DNA of 25,285 bases, from positions 1-25,285 of the forward strand of contig CAYNAW010000021.1 of NCBI GenBank assembly GCA_964395545.1. Direction: 5' to 3'. The notes under the pieces were generated by a model. The model was given only the letters and a program-made list of their open reading frames with translations. It was not told the origin of the DNA and made no database searches. The position numbers were made by a program, and so were the translations under genes. Shown here in pieces: positions 6,702-15,163 of the stretch; the first letter of the stretch is position 1, and each line of letters begins with the position of its first letter. The DNA comes from CAYGVX01 sp964395545. GTDB taxonomy: Archaea > Thermoproteota > Bathyarchaeia > Bathyarchaeales > SOJC01.

Positions 6702-9371
6702 ATGGCAGAGCAGCGGCGGCTGGACGAGTTTTCCAAGCGTCCTGCCCTCGTCGTCGACGAAAGACGAGAGCCGCATGTGGAACCGACGGAACCGACGGAG
6801 AGGAAGAGGATCCCGAAAAAGGAAGTCCCGAAGCAACTTCCGCCTTCATACTTTGTCTCGGCCTCTTACAGCGGCAAAAAAGGTGTAGCGAGCATCAAGC
6901 TGTACGAGCCAGAGACTCAACGCGTGTACTTCTGGTACGACACGACCGGACACAAGCCGTATCTCCTTACCAACCTCTCAGAGTACGAGTTAGACCAAAT
7001 CGAAGGGGTCAAAACGCATCCCAGCCTCGACCATTTTGAGCAGGTAGAAAAATTCGATCCCCTCCTCGACAGAAAGGTCACTGTGACTAAGGTGGTGACC
7101 AAAGACCCTCTGGCAATCGGCGGGAGACCCCAAGGATGCCTTCGCGACATCATCCCCGAAGAACATGCTAAGACAGCAGCTCCTGAGCAGCAGGAAGCCA
7201 AGGTGTGGGAAGCCGCAATCAAGTATTACCAATGCTACATCTACGATCGCGGCTTGATGCCCGGCATGTTGTACCGCATCGAAAAAGGAGAGTTGACCCC
7301 TGTGCAGGTGGCGGCTGCAGATGATACTGTGGAGACGATTAGAGACATGTTCGGCGACGAGGGAACGGAGGAGAGAGACTACATCGCGCGGTGGGCACGA
7401 TTGTTGGAGTATCCCTCGCCTTCCTTCAGACGTGTGGCTTTAGACATCGAGGTCACGTCTCCTGTGGCAACGCGCGTCCCCGACCCTCGAGAAGCAGCCT
7501 ATCCGGTCATCTGCGCATCCCTCGTGTCCACAGACCGTGGGAAACGAGTCTTAATGTTAAAGCGTAAAGAGGCTGCAGACGGCTTGGAGCGGATGCCGCC
7601 TGACGTGAAAGTGGAGTTCTTCGAACGCGAGGAAGACTTGATTCAGGCGATTTTTGAAGTGCTGTGGGATTACCCCTTCGTCATCACGTTCAACGGCGAC
7701 GACTTTGACCTTCGATACCTGACTCACAGAGCATTGAACCTCGGCATGCAGAAAACCAATATTCCCATAGAGGTTGGGCGCCGAGTCTGCCTGCTGAGGA
7801 AGGGCGTGCACCTAGACCTGTACAAGTTCTTCTACAACCGTTCCATCCAAGTCTACGCTTTTAGCAACAAGTACCGCGATGTAACTCTCGACGACGTGGG
7901 CAAGGCTCTTGTAGGCTTGGCTAAGATCGAGCTTGACAAGCCATTCGCCGAATTGAGCTACTGTGAGTTGGCGCGCTACTGTCTCCGCGACGCAGAGATA
8001 ACCCTCGAGCTGACGAGCTTCAACGACGACCTCACGATGAAGCTCATATTGGCGCTGACTCGCATCAGCATGATGCCGATGGAAGACGTCAGCAGACAAG
8101 GGGTCTCCCGCTGGATCAGGAATTTTCTGCACGCAGAGCATCGTCGACTAGGTATGCTAATCCCTAACACGGCAGATATTCTGACGCTGAAAGGCAAAGC
8201 AGTCACCACTGCTATCATAAAAGGCAAGAAATACAAGGGCGCCATCGTAGTCGAGCCCGTACCCGGTGTACACTTTAACGTTGCCGTCATGGACTTTCCA
8301 AGTCTGTACCCATCCATCATCAAAGTCTGGAACCTGGGCTACCAGACGATACTCTGTCCGCACAAGGAATGCAGGGACAACAAAGTGCCTGACACGCCTC
8401 ACTGGGTCTGCCGCAAGAATAAGGCCTTGGAAAGTCTGCTTATCGGGTCACTACGGGACTTGAGGGTGCAGTGGTACAAGTCGAAGGCAAAGGACAAAGC
8501 GTTGTCTACGGAGGTTCGGAACTGGTATAACGTTATCCAGAGCGCGTTGAAGGTTATCCTGAACGCGAGTTACGGAGTCTTCGGCGCTGACTCCTTTGAC
8601 CTGTACTGTCCTCCCGTGGCTGAGGCAACTGCAGCCGTGGGTCGTCACTCGATAACGCTGATCGTGGGAAAGGCTAGGGAACTGGGTATCGAAGTGCTGT
8701 ACGGCGATACTGACAGCGTGTTCCTGAAGAACCCTTCTGAAGCACAGATCAAGGGCTTGGCCGGATGGTCTGAACAGGAGTTGAAGATGGGCTTAGATGT
8801 CGACAAGGTCTATCGGTATGCCGTCTTCAGCTCTCTAAATAAAAACTATCTCGGCGTCTTCGAGGATGGCAGCGTCGACGTGAAAGGCTTGACGGGAAAG
8901 AAGAAGCACATCCCCAAGTTCATCAAAGACGCCTTCGACGAAATGAAGACGAGACTCGGACGCGTAGGATCCTCAGCAGAGTTCGAAACCGCGAAGAGAG
9001 ACATAAAGAAAATAGTACTGGATCGCTACACGCAGCTTCGAAGACGCGAATGGGAACGCCTGAGCGACTTGGCATTCCACGTGGTGTTGGGTGAGGCTCC
9101 GGAACATTATGTGAAAACCACTCCTCAACACGTCAGGGCGGCGAGGATGCTCAAAGAGCAGGGAATCGATTTGAGGGCTGGAGACCTCATCAGCTTCGTA
9201 AAGGTAGCTAGAGAACCTCACGTGAAACCCGTGGAGATGGCGACAGACGGTGAAGTCGACGTGGACAAGTACGTCGCCTACCTACAGTCAACATTCGATC
9301 AAGTGTTAGATGCGCTAGGACTAGAATTCGAAGAAATGATCGGGCTGACGCGACTGGAGAGATTCATGTAA
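6702..9371 (+). CDS. polB: DNA polymerase, family B
   Basis: The replicative or repair polymerase, with proofreading intact. Numbering from ATG 6702 (889 residues), the exonuclease motifs are ALDIEVTS (Exo I, about 247-254), NGDDFDL (Exo II, about 331-337) and YCLRDAE (Exo III, about 426-432). The polymerase motifs are DFPSLYPSI (A, about 531), ILNASYGVFG (B, about 619) and YGDTDS (C, about 667). A cysteine/histidine cluster between A and B (CPHKEC, then HWVC; about 552-570) may bind zinc. No intein is present. The C-terminus GLTRLERFM and the N-terminal QRRLDEF both resemble PCNA-binding boxes. GTG 6693 is in frame with AGGGA just upstream, so it competes with ATG 6702 as the start. An extension to 6606 is unlikely. 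Confidence 0.97.
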   Translation: MAEQRRLDEFSKRPALVVDERREPHVEPTEPTERKRIPKKEVPKQLPPSYFVSASYSGKKGVASIKLYEPETQRVYFWYDTTGHKPYLLTNLSEYELDQIEGVKTHPSLDHFEQVEKFDPLLDRKVTVTKVVTKDPLAIGGRPQGCLRDIIPEEHAKTAAPEQQEAKVWEAAIKYYQCYIYDRGLMPGMLYRIEKGELTPVQVAAADDTVETIRDMFGDEGTEERDYIARWARLLEYPSPSFRRVALDIEVTSPVATRVPDPREAAYPVICASLVSTDRGKRVLMLKRKEAADGLERMPPDVKVEFFEREEDLIQAIFEVLWDYPFVITFNGDDFDLRYLTHRALNLGMQKTNIPIEVGRRVCLLRKGVHLDLYKFFYNRSIQVYAFSNKYRDVTLDDVGKALVGLAKIELDKPFAELSYCELARYCLRDAEITLELTSFNDDLTMKLILALTRISMMPMEDVSRQGVSRWIRNFLHAEHRRLGMLIPNTADILTLKGKAVTTAIIKGKKYKGAIVVEPVPGVHFNVAVMDFPSLYPSIIKVWNLGYQTILCPHKECRDNKVPDTPHWVCRKNKALESLLIGSLRDLRVQWYKSKAKDKALSTEVRNWYNVIQSALKVILNASYGVFGADSFDLYCPPVAEATAAVGRHSITLIVGKARELGIEVLYGDTDSVFLKNPSEAQIKGLAGWSEQELKMGLDVDKVYRYAVFSSLNKNYLGVFEDGSVDVKGLTGKKKHIPKFIKDAFDEMKTRLGRVGSSAEFETAKRDIKKIVLDRYTQLRRREWERLSDLAFHVVLGEAPEHYVKTTPQHVRAARMLKEQGIDLRAGDLISFVKVAREPHVKPVEMATDGEVDVDKYVAYLQSTFDQVLDALGLEFEEMIGLTRLERFM

Positions 9372-9491
9372 CCCCCTCCTTACAAAGAGACCTTACACAG
9401 ACAACGTTCAACAATTGCCCTCATACACTGATGCAAACACTTTATTGTAATTAGGACGAATAGAGACACCGAGTATGCATACGTTCAATCG

Positions 9492-10256
9492 GTGATCGAA
9501 TTGTTACTCGTTCAAATCTCGGACGTTCACTGTGGACCGATGTTCCGGAAGAAGGTCTTCCAGGAGGCAGTGAAAGAAATTAACGCCAATTCTCCTGACG
9601 TGGTCTTGGTAACTGGAGACTTGACTGAAGACGGTTTGATGGCTGAATTCCAACTAGCCGCGACGCAGCTAAGAAGGCTGAAGGCTGGAAAAATCATATA
9701 CGTAAGTGGGAACCACGACTACCGTTCGACAGGCTACTTACTTTTCCGACGGTTCTTTCCCTTTTCACAGGTGACGGAGCTGGAAGAAGCGGTCATTGCC
9801 GTCGTGAGCTCCGCAAGACCAGACCGAGACGATGGTGAAGTGGGCCACAGACAAAACCTCTGGCTCGAAGGCACTCTTGAAAAGTACCATGACAAGTTCA
9901 AGGTTGTTGCCGTACATCATCATGTCATCCCAGTTCCAGACACAGGAGCCGACCAAATCACTGTGATAGACGCGGGCGACGTTTTGCGAAGCTTGACAAA
10001 ATCTGGAGTGAACCTCGTGTTGTGTGGTCATCGGCATAGACCTTGGAGGTGGCAGATTGAGAAGATGAAAGTGCTGCACGCCGGCAGTGTTTCATGCGAG
10101 AAGCTTCGCGGGTTCTTCTGCAACTCCTACAACGTCATAACCATAACGAAGCGCAGGGCCGAGGAAAGGCTAAAGATAGTAGGCGGCGACTTCATGGACT
10201 TTGGTGACCTTGTAAAGATGAGAGAGGTCCTGCAAGCGTCTGATCTTTCTGGCTGA
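9492..10256 (+). CDS. calcineurin-like metallophosphoesterase
   Basis: A 254-residue single-domain phosphoesterase with the full two-metal set: SDVHCG (D11, H13), TGDLTEDG (D43), SGNHDYRSTG (N74, H75), VHHHV (around H143) and LCGHRHRPW (H180, H182). The lack of a C-terminal capping domain or Rad50 partner argues against Mre11. It best fits the small class III phosphodiesterases (CpdA/YfcE-like in broad sense), but the substrate is open. The start is GTG 9492; an AT-rich TTTATTGTAATTAGG at 9440-9455 could be its promoter, about 45 bases upstream. It follows polB by 120 bases in the same direction. Confidence 0.9.
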   Translation: MIELLLVQISDVHCGPMFRKKVFQEAVKEINANSPDVVLVTGDLTEDGLMAEFQLAATQLRRLKAGKIIYVSGNHDYRSTGYLLFRRFFPFSQVTELEEAVIAVVSSARPDRDDGEVGHRQNLWLEGTLEKYHDKFKVVAVHHHVIPVPDTGADQITVIDAGDVLRSLTKSGVNLVLCGHRHRPWRWQIEKMKVLHAGSVSCEKLRGFFCNSYNVITITKRRAEERLKIVGGDFMDFGDLVKMREVLQASDLSG

Positions 10257-10259
10257 ATG

Positions 10260-10568
10260 CTAACCTCCGTGCGAGACGGGAATCAGCACTAGCTTATCTC
10301 CATCGTGAACCAGCGTTTCAATTCCCTCTAATACACTGATTTCTTTCTTGTTTAGCAAGATGACCACGTTTGGCCTCGGGTCGCTCAACTCGGGGTCAAT
10401 CAGGGCCTGCTTGAAAGAGGGTGGAAAACATTTCGTCAGCCTCTGAATAACGTCCTTGACTCGTGGGTTTTCGTCGAATTGCAGGAAAACTGTTTCTCTG
10501 TCCGCCAGCCTTCCCAAAACGCCTATGAAATCCACTTCAACCGTCGTCTTCAAGTGTGCCCTATCCAC
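10260..10568 (-). CDS. MoaD/ThiS-like ubiquitin-fold sulfur carrier (SAMP-like)
   Basis: A 102-residue beta-grasp protein ending in SHGG. The C-terminal di-glycine is activated by an E1-like enzyme and carries sulfur (molybdopterin, thiolation) or conjugates to proteins in archaea. The core NVVILLNKKEISVLEGIETLVHDGDKLVLIPV is the standard MoaD/ThiS C-terminal half. It is longer than ThiS (about 65) and slightly longer than MoaD (about 80) because of an N-terminal extension and a loop rich in Pro/Asp. The start is GTG 10568, one base after the stop of the upstream gene, so translation is coupled to the eS17 cluster. Neither an E1 (MoeB/UbaA) nor molybdopterin genes are in the window. Confidence 0.85.
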   Translation of the reverse strand: MDRAHLKTTVEVDFIGVLGRLADRETVFLQFDENPRVKDVIQRLTKCFPPSFKQALIDPELSDPRPNVVILLNKKEISVLEGIETLVHDGDKLVLIPVSHGG

Positions 10569-10569
10569 G

Positions 10570-10956
10570 TTATGCCCTCTCGCCCGTGAAGAGCTCCACG
10601 ATGTCGGAGGCTATCTGCACTATGTCGTCAACCTGCTTTATCGTCTCTGGAAGTTCTGACTCGGGTGACTGGGAAAGCTTCTGTATCATCCGCTCAATCT
10701 CGATAAGGCACTTGAGCACAGGCTCATCGTTAGGCTGTTGTTGAGTGTAGAATGCTTGGTAGATTATGGACTCGATGAAGGCGGGATCGCCTAAGCTATA
10801 GTAGATGGCTGCCTGTGCCTTTCTCATAGCTTCGAGGATCAGGCTCTGAGCGATTGAGGGAGTTTTCCGCGCCGCCAGCAACTCTGCCCTCGCCTCTCGC
10901 AAATAACGTAGCGCCCATCCCTTTCGGTAACTGCTTGTTGCAACCACAGCTATCAC
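10570..10956 (-). CDS. all-helical protein of unknown function, between eS17 and sulfur carrier
   Basis: A 128-residue, predicted fully helical protein that I do not recognise. Residues 9-60 (RKGWALRYLREARAELLAAR, then EAMRKAQAAIYYSLG) have the length and helix spacing of HEPN-type four-helix proteins, but the RxxxxH nuclease motif is not visible. The resemblance is only suggestive. Its GTG start at 10956 overlaps the eS17 stop as GTGA, with a near-perfect AAGGAGGA site just upstream, so it is clearly translated with the ribosomal protein gene. Its own stop lies one base before the MoaD-like start. Coupling to eS17 suggests a housekeeping or translation-linked role (inference). Confidence 0.85.
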   Translation of the reverse strand: MIAVVATSSYRKGWALRYLREARAELLAARKTPSIAQSLILEAMRKAQAAIYYSLGDPAFIESIIYQAFYTQQQPNDEPVLKCLIEIERMIQKLSQSPESELPETIKQVDDIVQIASDIVELFTGERA

Positions 10957-11219
10957 TCCTCCTTTCCTTCGACCTCATCCTCTTCCATATCCTCTTCGAC
11001 GGCTTCTTCACCTTCGATTTCCTCTGCCCTCTTCTTCGCTATCGACCGAAGCCGCGTGATGTACCCTGCTACCCTGTTCTTCAGTTTTGGAGATGGAATG
11101 TTGGTGAAAGACCCGAGGAGTTTTTTATTGGTCTGAAAATCTGTAGTGAACTTGTCAGGGTACTGCTCCACTAGCTTGCGAGCTGCTTTTTTGACGTTCT
11201 CTGGACGCACTTTGCCCAA
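10953..11219 (-). CDS. rps17e: ribosomal protein eS17
   Basis: Small-subunit ribosomal protein shared by archaea and eukaryotes. The 88-residue sequence has the family landmarks MGKVRPENVKKAARKLVEQY, then DFQTNKKLL and the RVAGYITRL helix. The basic N-terminal 65 residues are followed by an acidic tail (EGEEAVEEDMEEDEVEGKEE) that is probably flexible. The start is TTG 11219 (TTGGGCAAAGTG); an ATG 13 bases upstream is in a different frame. It heads a three-gene coupled cluster with the helical protein and the MoaD-like gene, and lies 73 bases after tatD in the same direction. Confidence 0.95.
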   Translation of the reverse strand: MGKVRPENVKKAARKLVEQYPDKFTTDFQTNKKLLGSFTNIPSPKLKNRVAGYITRLRSIAKKRAEEIEGEEAVEEDMEEDEVEGKEE

Positions 11220-11292
11220 ATCGACCCTTCATCCTCTCGGTTGGTTCCTATGGCTTTGTTAAGTAATCTGGGCTTCCATAAAAGGAATTTGG

Positions 11293-12087
11293 TCAGCTCA
11301 ACTTCAAGTCGAAGAAGTTTTCGAAATTCGCCACGAGTTGCTCCGCCACCGTCTCATGGTCTTCGTCTTTTATCTTGGCTATCGCGTCCACTATCAAGGG
11401 TACTGCCTCTGGGGTGGTCATTCCACCTTTGAACGGTGATTTGAAGAATCGGACTGGGCCGTCTGTTTCGGTCAGCAGGTTTGTGAGTGGAACCTGACGC
11501 ACAATTCCTTGTATTTGGTTTGAAAAAGTCGTTGCGGGGCCTTCAGTGATGTAGTATCCCCGTTCTATGATTTGGGGCAGTAACTCGATTGGGTTGCTGA
11601 ACCAGTGAAGCAACACTTTTTTTGTGTTATAGGACGAGAGAATGTCCATTATCTCCTGTGTTGTCCCTCTAGAGTGAATGATTATGGGCAGAGAGAGCTT
11701 TTCGCTCACCTGCAGCATGCTGCAGAAAACCTCATACTGCTTCTCCATGAGCTTTGCCTTCTCGTCTTCGGCACACTTGGGGTCTAACCCTATTTCTCCG
11801 ACTGCCACCAGCGACTTGAGTCCTTTGTGCTTTATGGTCAACTTCACGATCTCTTCAAGCTCGTTCTTTCGCAACTCTCTTACGTTCCAAGGGTGGATTC
11901 CGAGAGCTGCATACACTGTTTTGGGATATTTTCGGGCGAGTCGGATATTGTCCAAGCTTGTTTTCAGGTTCGTCGAGTTTGACACCAAGGCCACAACGTT
12001 GGCTTTCCTGGCTTCCTCTATTATCCGATCAATGTGTGGTTCGTATTCGGGGTCAGACAGATGCACGTGGGCGTCGACGAATCTCAT
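11293..12087 (-). CDS. tatD: TatD-family metal-dependent hydrolase
   Basis: A 264-residue TIM-barrel hydrolase. Metal-binding residues of the TatD family are all visible: DAHVHL (H7, H9), VGEIGLD (E98), IIIHSRG (H138), LLHWFS (H161) and TETDGP (D209). Family members act as metal-dependent deoxyribonucleases or exonucleases, with suggested roles in nucleic-acid turnover or repair. The ATG start at 12087 lacks a Shine-Dalgarno site. A TATA-like ACATAAAAC on the minus strand at 12111-12119 would give a leaderless transcript. It is divergent from the histone gene and may extend into the eS17 cluster. Confidence 0.92.
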   Translation of the reverse strand: MRFVDAHVHLSDPEYEPHIDRIIEEARKANVVALVSNSTNLKTSLDNIRLARKYPKTVYAALGIHPWNVRELRKNELEEIVKLTIKHKGLKSLVAVGEIGLDPKCAEDEKAKLMEKQYEVFCSMLQVSEKLSLPIIIHSRGTTQEIMDILSSYNTKKVLLHWFSNPIELLPQIIERGYYITEGPATTFSNQIQGIVRQVPLTNLLTETDGPVRFFKSPFKGGMTTPEAVPLIVDAIAKIKDEDHETVAEQLVANFENFFDLKLS

Positions 12088-12170
12088 GGGCTTTCACAGT
12101 GTCTAATGCCCGTTTTATGTATTGCTGTATCGCAGACGGGGAAGATTTTGTCAGAGAAATTGGGATAAGG

Positions 12171-12180
12171 GTTAAATACT
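12171..12180 (+). promoter_or_regulatory. TATA box for the histone gene
   Basis: GTTAAATACT lies about 40 bases before the ATG, and a second AT-rich CTTAAATAG follows at 12182-12190. With the first box the transcript would begin near 12198-12202, just before the GGAG site at 12204-12207. Confidence 0.5.
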
Positions 12181-12215
12181 GCCTTAAATAGAAAAAGAGG
12201 CTCGGAGATGGTTGA

Positions 12216-12437
12216 ATGACGGATTTAGAGTTGTCTGTTGCACCTATGCATCGTATAATAAAAAAAGCTAGGGCTGACCGAGTAAGCGAAAGCGCAGCTC
12301 AGGCCCTCGCCGTCGCTCTCGAAGAAATCGGCATAAAAATAGCTGGAGAAGCCATCGAATACGCGGTTCATGCAGGACGAAAAACTGTAAAGGCGGAAGA
12401 CATAGAGATCGCGAAAAGAAAGGTGCTAGAGAAGTAA
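12216..12437 (+). CDS. archaeal histone
   Basis: A 73-residue single histone fold that forms DNA-wrapping dimers and longer assemblies. The sequence shows the three-helix pattern: LSVAPMHRIIKKARADRVSE (helix 1 and loop), AAQALAVALEEIGIKIAGEAIEYAVHAG (long helix 2), and KTVKAEDIEIAKRKVL (loop 2, helix 3) with the K-T-V-K-A-E-D loop typical of archaeal histones. There are no N- or C-terminal tails. GGAG at 12204-12207 lies 8 bases before the ATG. Its presence argues against Sulfolobales-type crenarchaea, most of which lack histones. Confidence 0.97.
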   Translation: MTDLELSVAPMHRIIKKARADRVSESAAQALAVALEEIGIKIAGEAIEYAVHAGRKTVKAEDIEIAKRKVLEK

Positions 12438-12463
12438 CTCCCCCTTTTCTCTTTCATTTTCTG
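12438..12463 (+). terminator. T-rich putative terminator after the histone gene
   Basis: Immediately after the stop codon come CCCCCTTTTC and TTTCATTTTC, two pyrimidine runs rich in T. Archaeal polymerase can terminate on such runs without a hairpin. No stem-loop is seen. Confidence 0.4.
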
Positions 12464-12600
12464 AATTTACAGAGTGCTGTTCGTACGAGCGGTAGCTCTG
12501 TGAGAATCGCTGCGCACAAATCAGGTATTGTAGGTTTGGGTGTAACTTTTTTGCAGCAGGCTTCTGAATGCTGAGAATGGAAAAGGTTGGTCAGGGGGAA

Positions 12601-12915
12601 TCATTGGACGGTTTCGATTTTGATTATTCTCCTCTTCTCTAATCGTTTAATGGCGTCCAGGAATTCGTTCTTCTTCTTTCCACTGAGCTTGAAGTGCTGC
12701 ATCATTTCTCTTATCGGGAGCCTAACATGCCCGAATCTCGTAAACTGCGCCCTAAAATGCTCAACCACCTGCCGTTCCACTCTTCCGCATTTCCAAGTAG
12801 TGTTTCTTATAAGTATGGCGAAAGCTCTAACTAGCCTTTGCGATTCCTTTTCCAACTGCTGGGGCACGTCTACTTGCTCCATTTCAGCTCTTGTATGGAA
12901 TGGGGCATTTAGCAT
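12601..12915 (-). CDS. small charged helical protein, possible winged helix, function unknown
   Basis: Up to 104 residues from ATG 12915; ATG 12882 (MEQVDVPQQLEKES) is an equally possible start giving 93 residues. I do not recognise the family. The C-terminal part (PIREMMQHFKLSGKKKNEFLDAIKRLEKRRIIKI) looks like a recognition helix followed by a basic turn and strand, as at the end of a winged helix. Codon pattern and charged composition favour this frame over the opposite-strand ORF at 12587-13003. It sits alone between the histone and AMP phosphorylase genes, with about 165 bases of non-coding DNA on each side. Confidence 0.6.
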   Translation of the reverse strand: MLNAPFHTRAEMEQVDVPQQLEKESQRLVRAFAILIRNTTWKCGRVERQVVEHFRAQFTRFGHVRLPIREMMQHFKLSGKKKNEFLDAIKRLEKRRIIKIETVQ

Positions 12916-13083
12916 TTTTCGTCAGCGTGCCAACCAGAACCAAAGTCGCCATAAGAGCTGTAACTATGCTTCTCATCTTTCCCCACAATGCAATAAGCCA
13001 TGACCCTTTTATGAGTTTTGAGACAGCCTTATCATACGACGCACAGAAAAAAGGGGATTGTGCGGGAGGACTCTCCAGTTCCC

Positions 13084-14613
13084 TTAGAACTCCGGTATTT
13101 TGTGGAGGAGCATTCCTTCGACGGTAACTGGGTTGAGTGACAACGCCAGATTGTAGGCGTCGTTAAGCTTCGGCGACCTTTCAGCGTATACTTCCAGCAG
13201 AACGTCATTCTTTTTCACCTTGTATCCTCTTTTCCATCGCAGTGCCACTCCTGCACCCTTCTCTCGAGGCGCCCCGGCGGCCCGCGCGATGGCAGTAATC
13301 GCCGAGTTGCTCACGTTCGTGACAAATCCGTCGCAAGGCGCCTTAAGCTCTGCTCGATGTTGACCCACAGCAATATCTGCTGGACGAATTTTGGGATTCC
13401 CGCCCTGGTTCTCGATGATCTCGCGCATCTTCTCTGAAGCTTTTCCCGAGACAAGAATGTCCCTTGCTAAGTCCTTGCCTTGGCCTGGCTGCGCGACAAA
13501 TCCCATTTCTAGGAGGATACCGGCTAGTGCCGTTGACTTTTCAATCAAGCTTGCTGGTCCCTTCCCCTCTAGTGCAAGCAGAGCTTCACGGGCTTCAAGA
13601 GCTGGACCCACCATATGCCCGACGGGTTGTCCGCCATACGTGATGCCACATTGAACGCGTATCTTGAAGCGTTCACTGAGTTCAACGAAGCTTTGTGCAA
13701 GTTTTCGGGCTTCTTCCATCGTCTTGACCTTTGCTTCTTGCCCCACTGGGACGTCGATGACCACGTGGTCTGCTCCCACTGACAGTTTCTTCGATAGTAT
13801 GCTTGCTAACATCTGCCCATATGGGTCTATGTCAAGCGGGTGTTCAACGCGGATCAGCAAGTCATCAGCTGGCGCGACGCCCAGTTTTCCTCCCCAGACG
13901 ATGGCGCCCGATGTTTTCAACGCGAGTTCCCTCAACTCCGGCGCGTCGAATTCCACGTTTGCCAGCACTTCCATCGTGTCGGCGGTTCCAGAAGCGCTGG
14001 TTATAGCGCGGCTGCTCGTCTTCGGGATCAACAGTCCTGCCGCGGCGACAATCGGGACTATGAGAAGAGTCACCTTATTGCCTGGCACGCCTCCAATGCT
14101 GTGCTTGTCGTAGCATGGCCGGTCGAAGTCTATCACTGTGCCCGTCTCGACCATGGCGCGGGTCAAGTGCTCAATCTCGTCCATCGTTAAGCCGTGGAAC
14201 TCTTCCGCTAAGAGGAACTCGGCGATCTGTACGTCGCTGAGCCTCTGGTTGACCAAGTCCACCATTATCGTGTGGTATTCTTCTTTGCTGAGCGGGGACC
14301 CGCGTCTCTTTTTGTGAATGAAGTTGATCGACTCGGGTGGCTTTGCCAGTGAAACCGATACTGGGGCGCCCTCTTTGACTTTGAACTCCTCGTTGACGTC
14401 CCTGAAAAAGCCGACTTCCCCGGGGTTTATGTACGATTTCGTTGTGTCGACAAAGGCTGCCGTCTTCTGTTTTCCCGAGATGATTTTCACCCAGTCGTGG
14501 GCACGGGTTCCGATTTCGTGGGCATCTTTTTCGTGCAGCAAAATCATTCGTTTGCCCACTTTCAAGTCGATGACTTTCGCTTTAAGCTTGACCAACGGGT
14601 TTCTCCATTTCAC
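13084..14613 (-). CDS. deoA: AMP phosphorylase (thymidine phosphorylase family)
   Basis: The 509-residue enzyme phosphorolyses AMP, and often CMP and UMP, to the free base and ribose-1,5-bisphosphate. This is the first step of the archaeal nucleotide degradation route through R15P isomerase and type III RuBisCO. The archaeal AMP phosphorylase layout is present: an extra N-terminal domain (about 1-95) absent from bacterial thymidine phosphorylase, a helical and alpha/beta core with KHSIGGVPGNK (170-180) and KTSSRAITSASGTADT (198-213), and the C-terminal PYNP domain (about 430-505). Length fits AMP phosphorylase (about 500) rather than bacterial TP (about 440). The start is GTG 14613. The other two pathway enzymes are not in the window. 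Confidence 0.95.
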   Translation of the reverse strand: MKWRNPLVKLKAKVIDLKVGKRMILLHEKDAHEIGTRAHDWVKIISGKQKTAAFVDTTKSYINPGEVGFFRDVNEEFKVKEGAPVSVSLAKPPESINFIHKKRRGSPLSKEEYHTIMVDLVNQRLSDVQIAEFLLAEEFHGLTMDEIEHLTRAMVETGTVIDFDRPCYDKHSIGGVPGNKVTLLIVPIVAAAGLLIPKTSSRAITSASGTADTMEVLANVEFDAPELRELALKTSGAIVWGGKLGVAPADDLLIRVEHPLDIDPYGQMLASILSKKLSVGADHVVIDVPVGQEAKVKTMEEARKLAQSFVELSERFKIRVQCGITYGGQPVGHMVGPALEAREALLALEGKGPASLIEKSTALAGILLEMGFVAQPGQGKDLARDILVSGKASEKMREIIENQGGNPKIRPADIAVGQHRAELKAPCDGFVTNVSNSAITAIARAAGAPREKGAGVALRWKRGYKVKKNDVLLEVYAERSPKLNDAYNLALSLNPVTVEGMLLHKIPEF

Positions 14614-14680
14614 GCTATCAGAGTGGATTTCAGATAAGTGTTGTGTATTCGAGGTCCAGCATCAGAGGAGTTCCACAAGG

Positions 14681-14688
14681 CTTTTAAC
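14681..14688 (+). promoter_or_regulatory. TATA-like box for the PPC-domain gene
   Basis: CTTTTAAC lies 42 bases before ATG 14723, giving a start of transcription near 14706, right at the GCAGGAGG Shine-Dalgarno site (14706-14713). Moderate match to the archaeal consensus. Confidence 0.4.
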
Positions 14689-14722
14689 GCCCTACGTGAT
14701 GCATTGCAGGAGGCATACTGCC

Positions 14723-15163
14723 ATGAAAGCCGTCGAGTCCAAGGTCGAGAAAGCAGTCTTTGCCCGGCTCTTTGAGGGTGAAGATTTGCTTGTTACCATC
14801 GCATCCGTAGCTGAACAACACAACGTTCCGTCGGGCTTCTTCTTCTTAATCGGCACTTTGAAGAAGGCTGTCTTGGGGTACTATGAGACGGGACAGTATA
14901 AGTCCATCGAAAAGGTTGGTCCTTTGGAGGTTGCGTCGTGCATGGGCAACGTTTCTGTCAAGGAGAATGGCGAGCTGGTGGTTCATGGTCATGTTGTGGT
15001 TAGTGACCGTGATGGATTGGCCTTCGGGGGCCACGTATTGCCCGGCTGCTTGGTCGATGCAACTGCTGAGCTCGTGCTCGTTAGGGTTGAGGGCGGGGCC
15101 CTGCGGAGAGTGTTTGATTCTCGTAGAAACCTTCACCTATGGTCTCTTGGAAAATCGACTTAG
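14723..15163 (+). CDS. PPC-domain (DUF296) protein
   Basis: The 146-residue protein corresponds to a single PPC (plants and prokaryotes conserved) domain. Diagnostic stretches are LFEGEDLLVTIASVAEQHNV near the N-terminus, FFFLIGTLKKAVLGYY, and the strand-loop LAFGGHVLPGCLVDATAELV, whose GGHVLPG turn with a histidine is the family hallmark. PPC proteins form trimers and have been linked to DNA or small-molecule binding; the function of archaeal members is unknown. The start is ATG 14723, fixed by AGGAGG 9 bases upstream. The same frame is open back to 14318 but that part is antisense to AMP phosphorylase. Its stop overlaps that of the convergent acetyltransferase gene. Confidence 0.9.
   Translation: MKAVESKVEKAVFARLFEGEDLLVTIASVAEQHNVPSGFFFLIGTLKKAVLGYYETGQYKSIEKVGPLEVASCMGNVSVKENGELVVHGHVVVSDRDGLAFGGHVLPGCLVDATAELVLVRVEGGALRRVFDSRRNLHLWSLGKST

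Noticed and set aside
12587..13003. Plus-strand ORF of 138 codons
   Set aside because: It is opposite the charged helical protein gene; its Ser/Cys/Phe-rich translation has no pattern.
14318..14722. Upstream part of the frame of the PPC protein
   Set aside because: It is antisense to AMP phosphorylase, and the AGGAGG site fixes the start at 14723.
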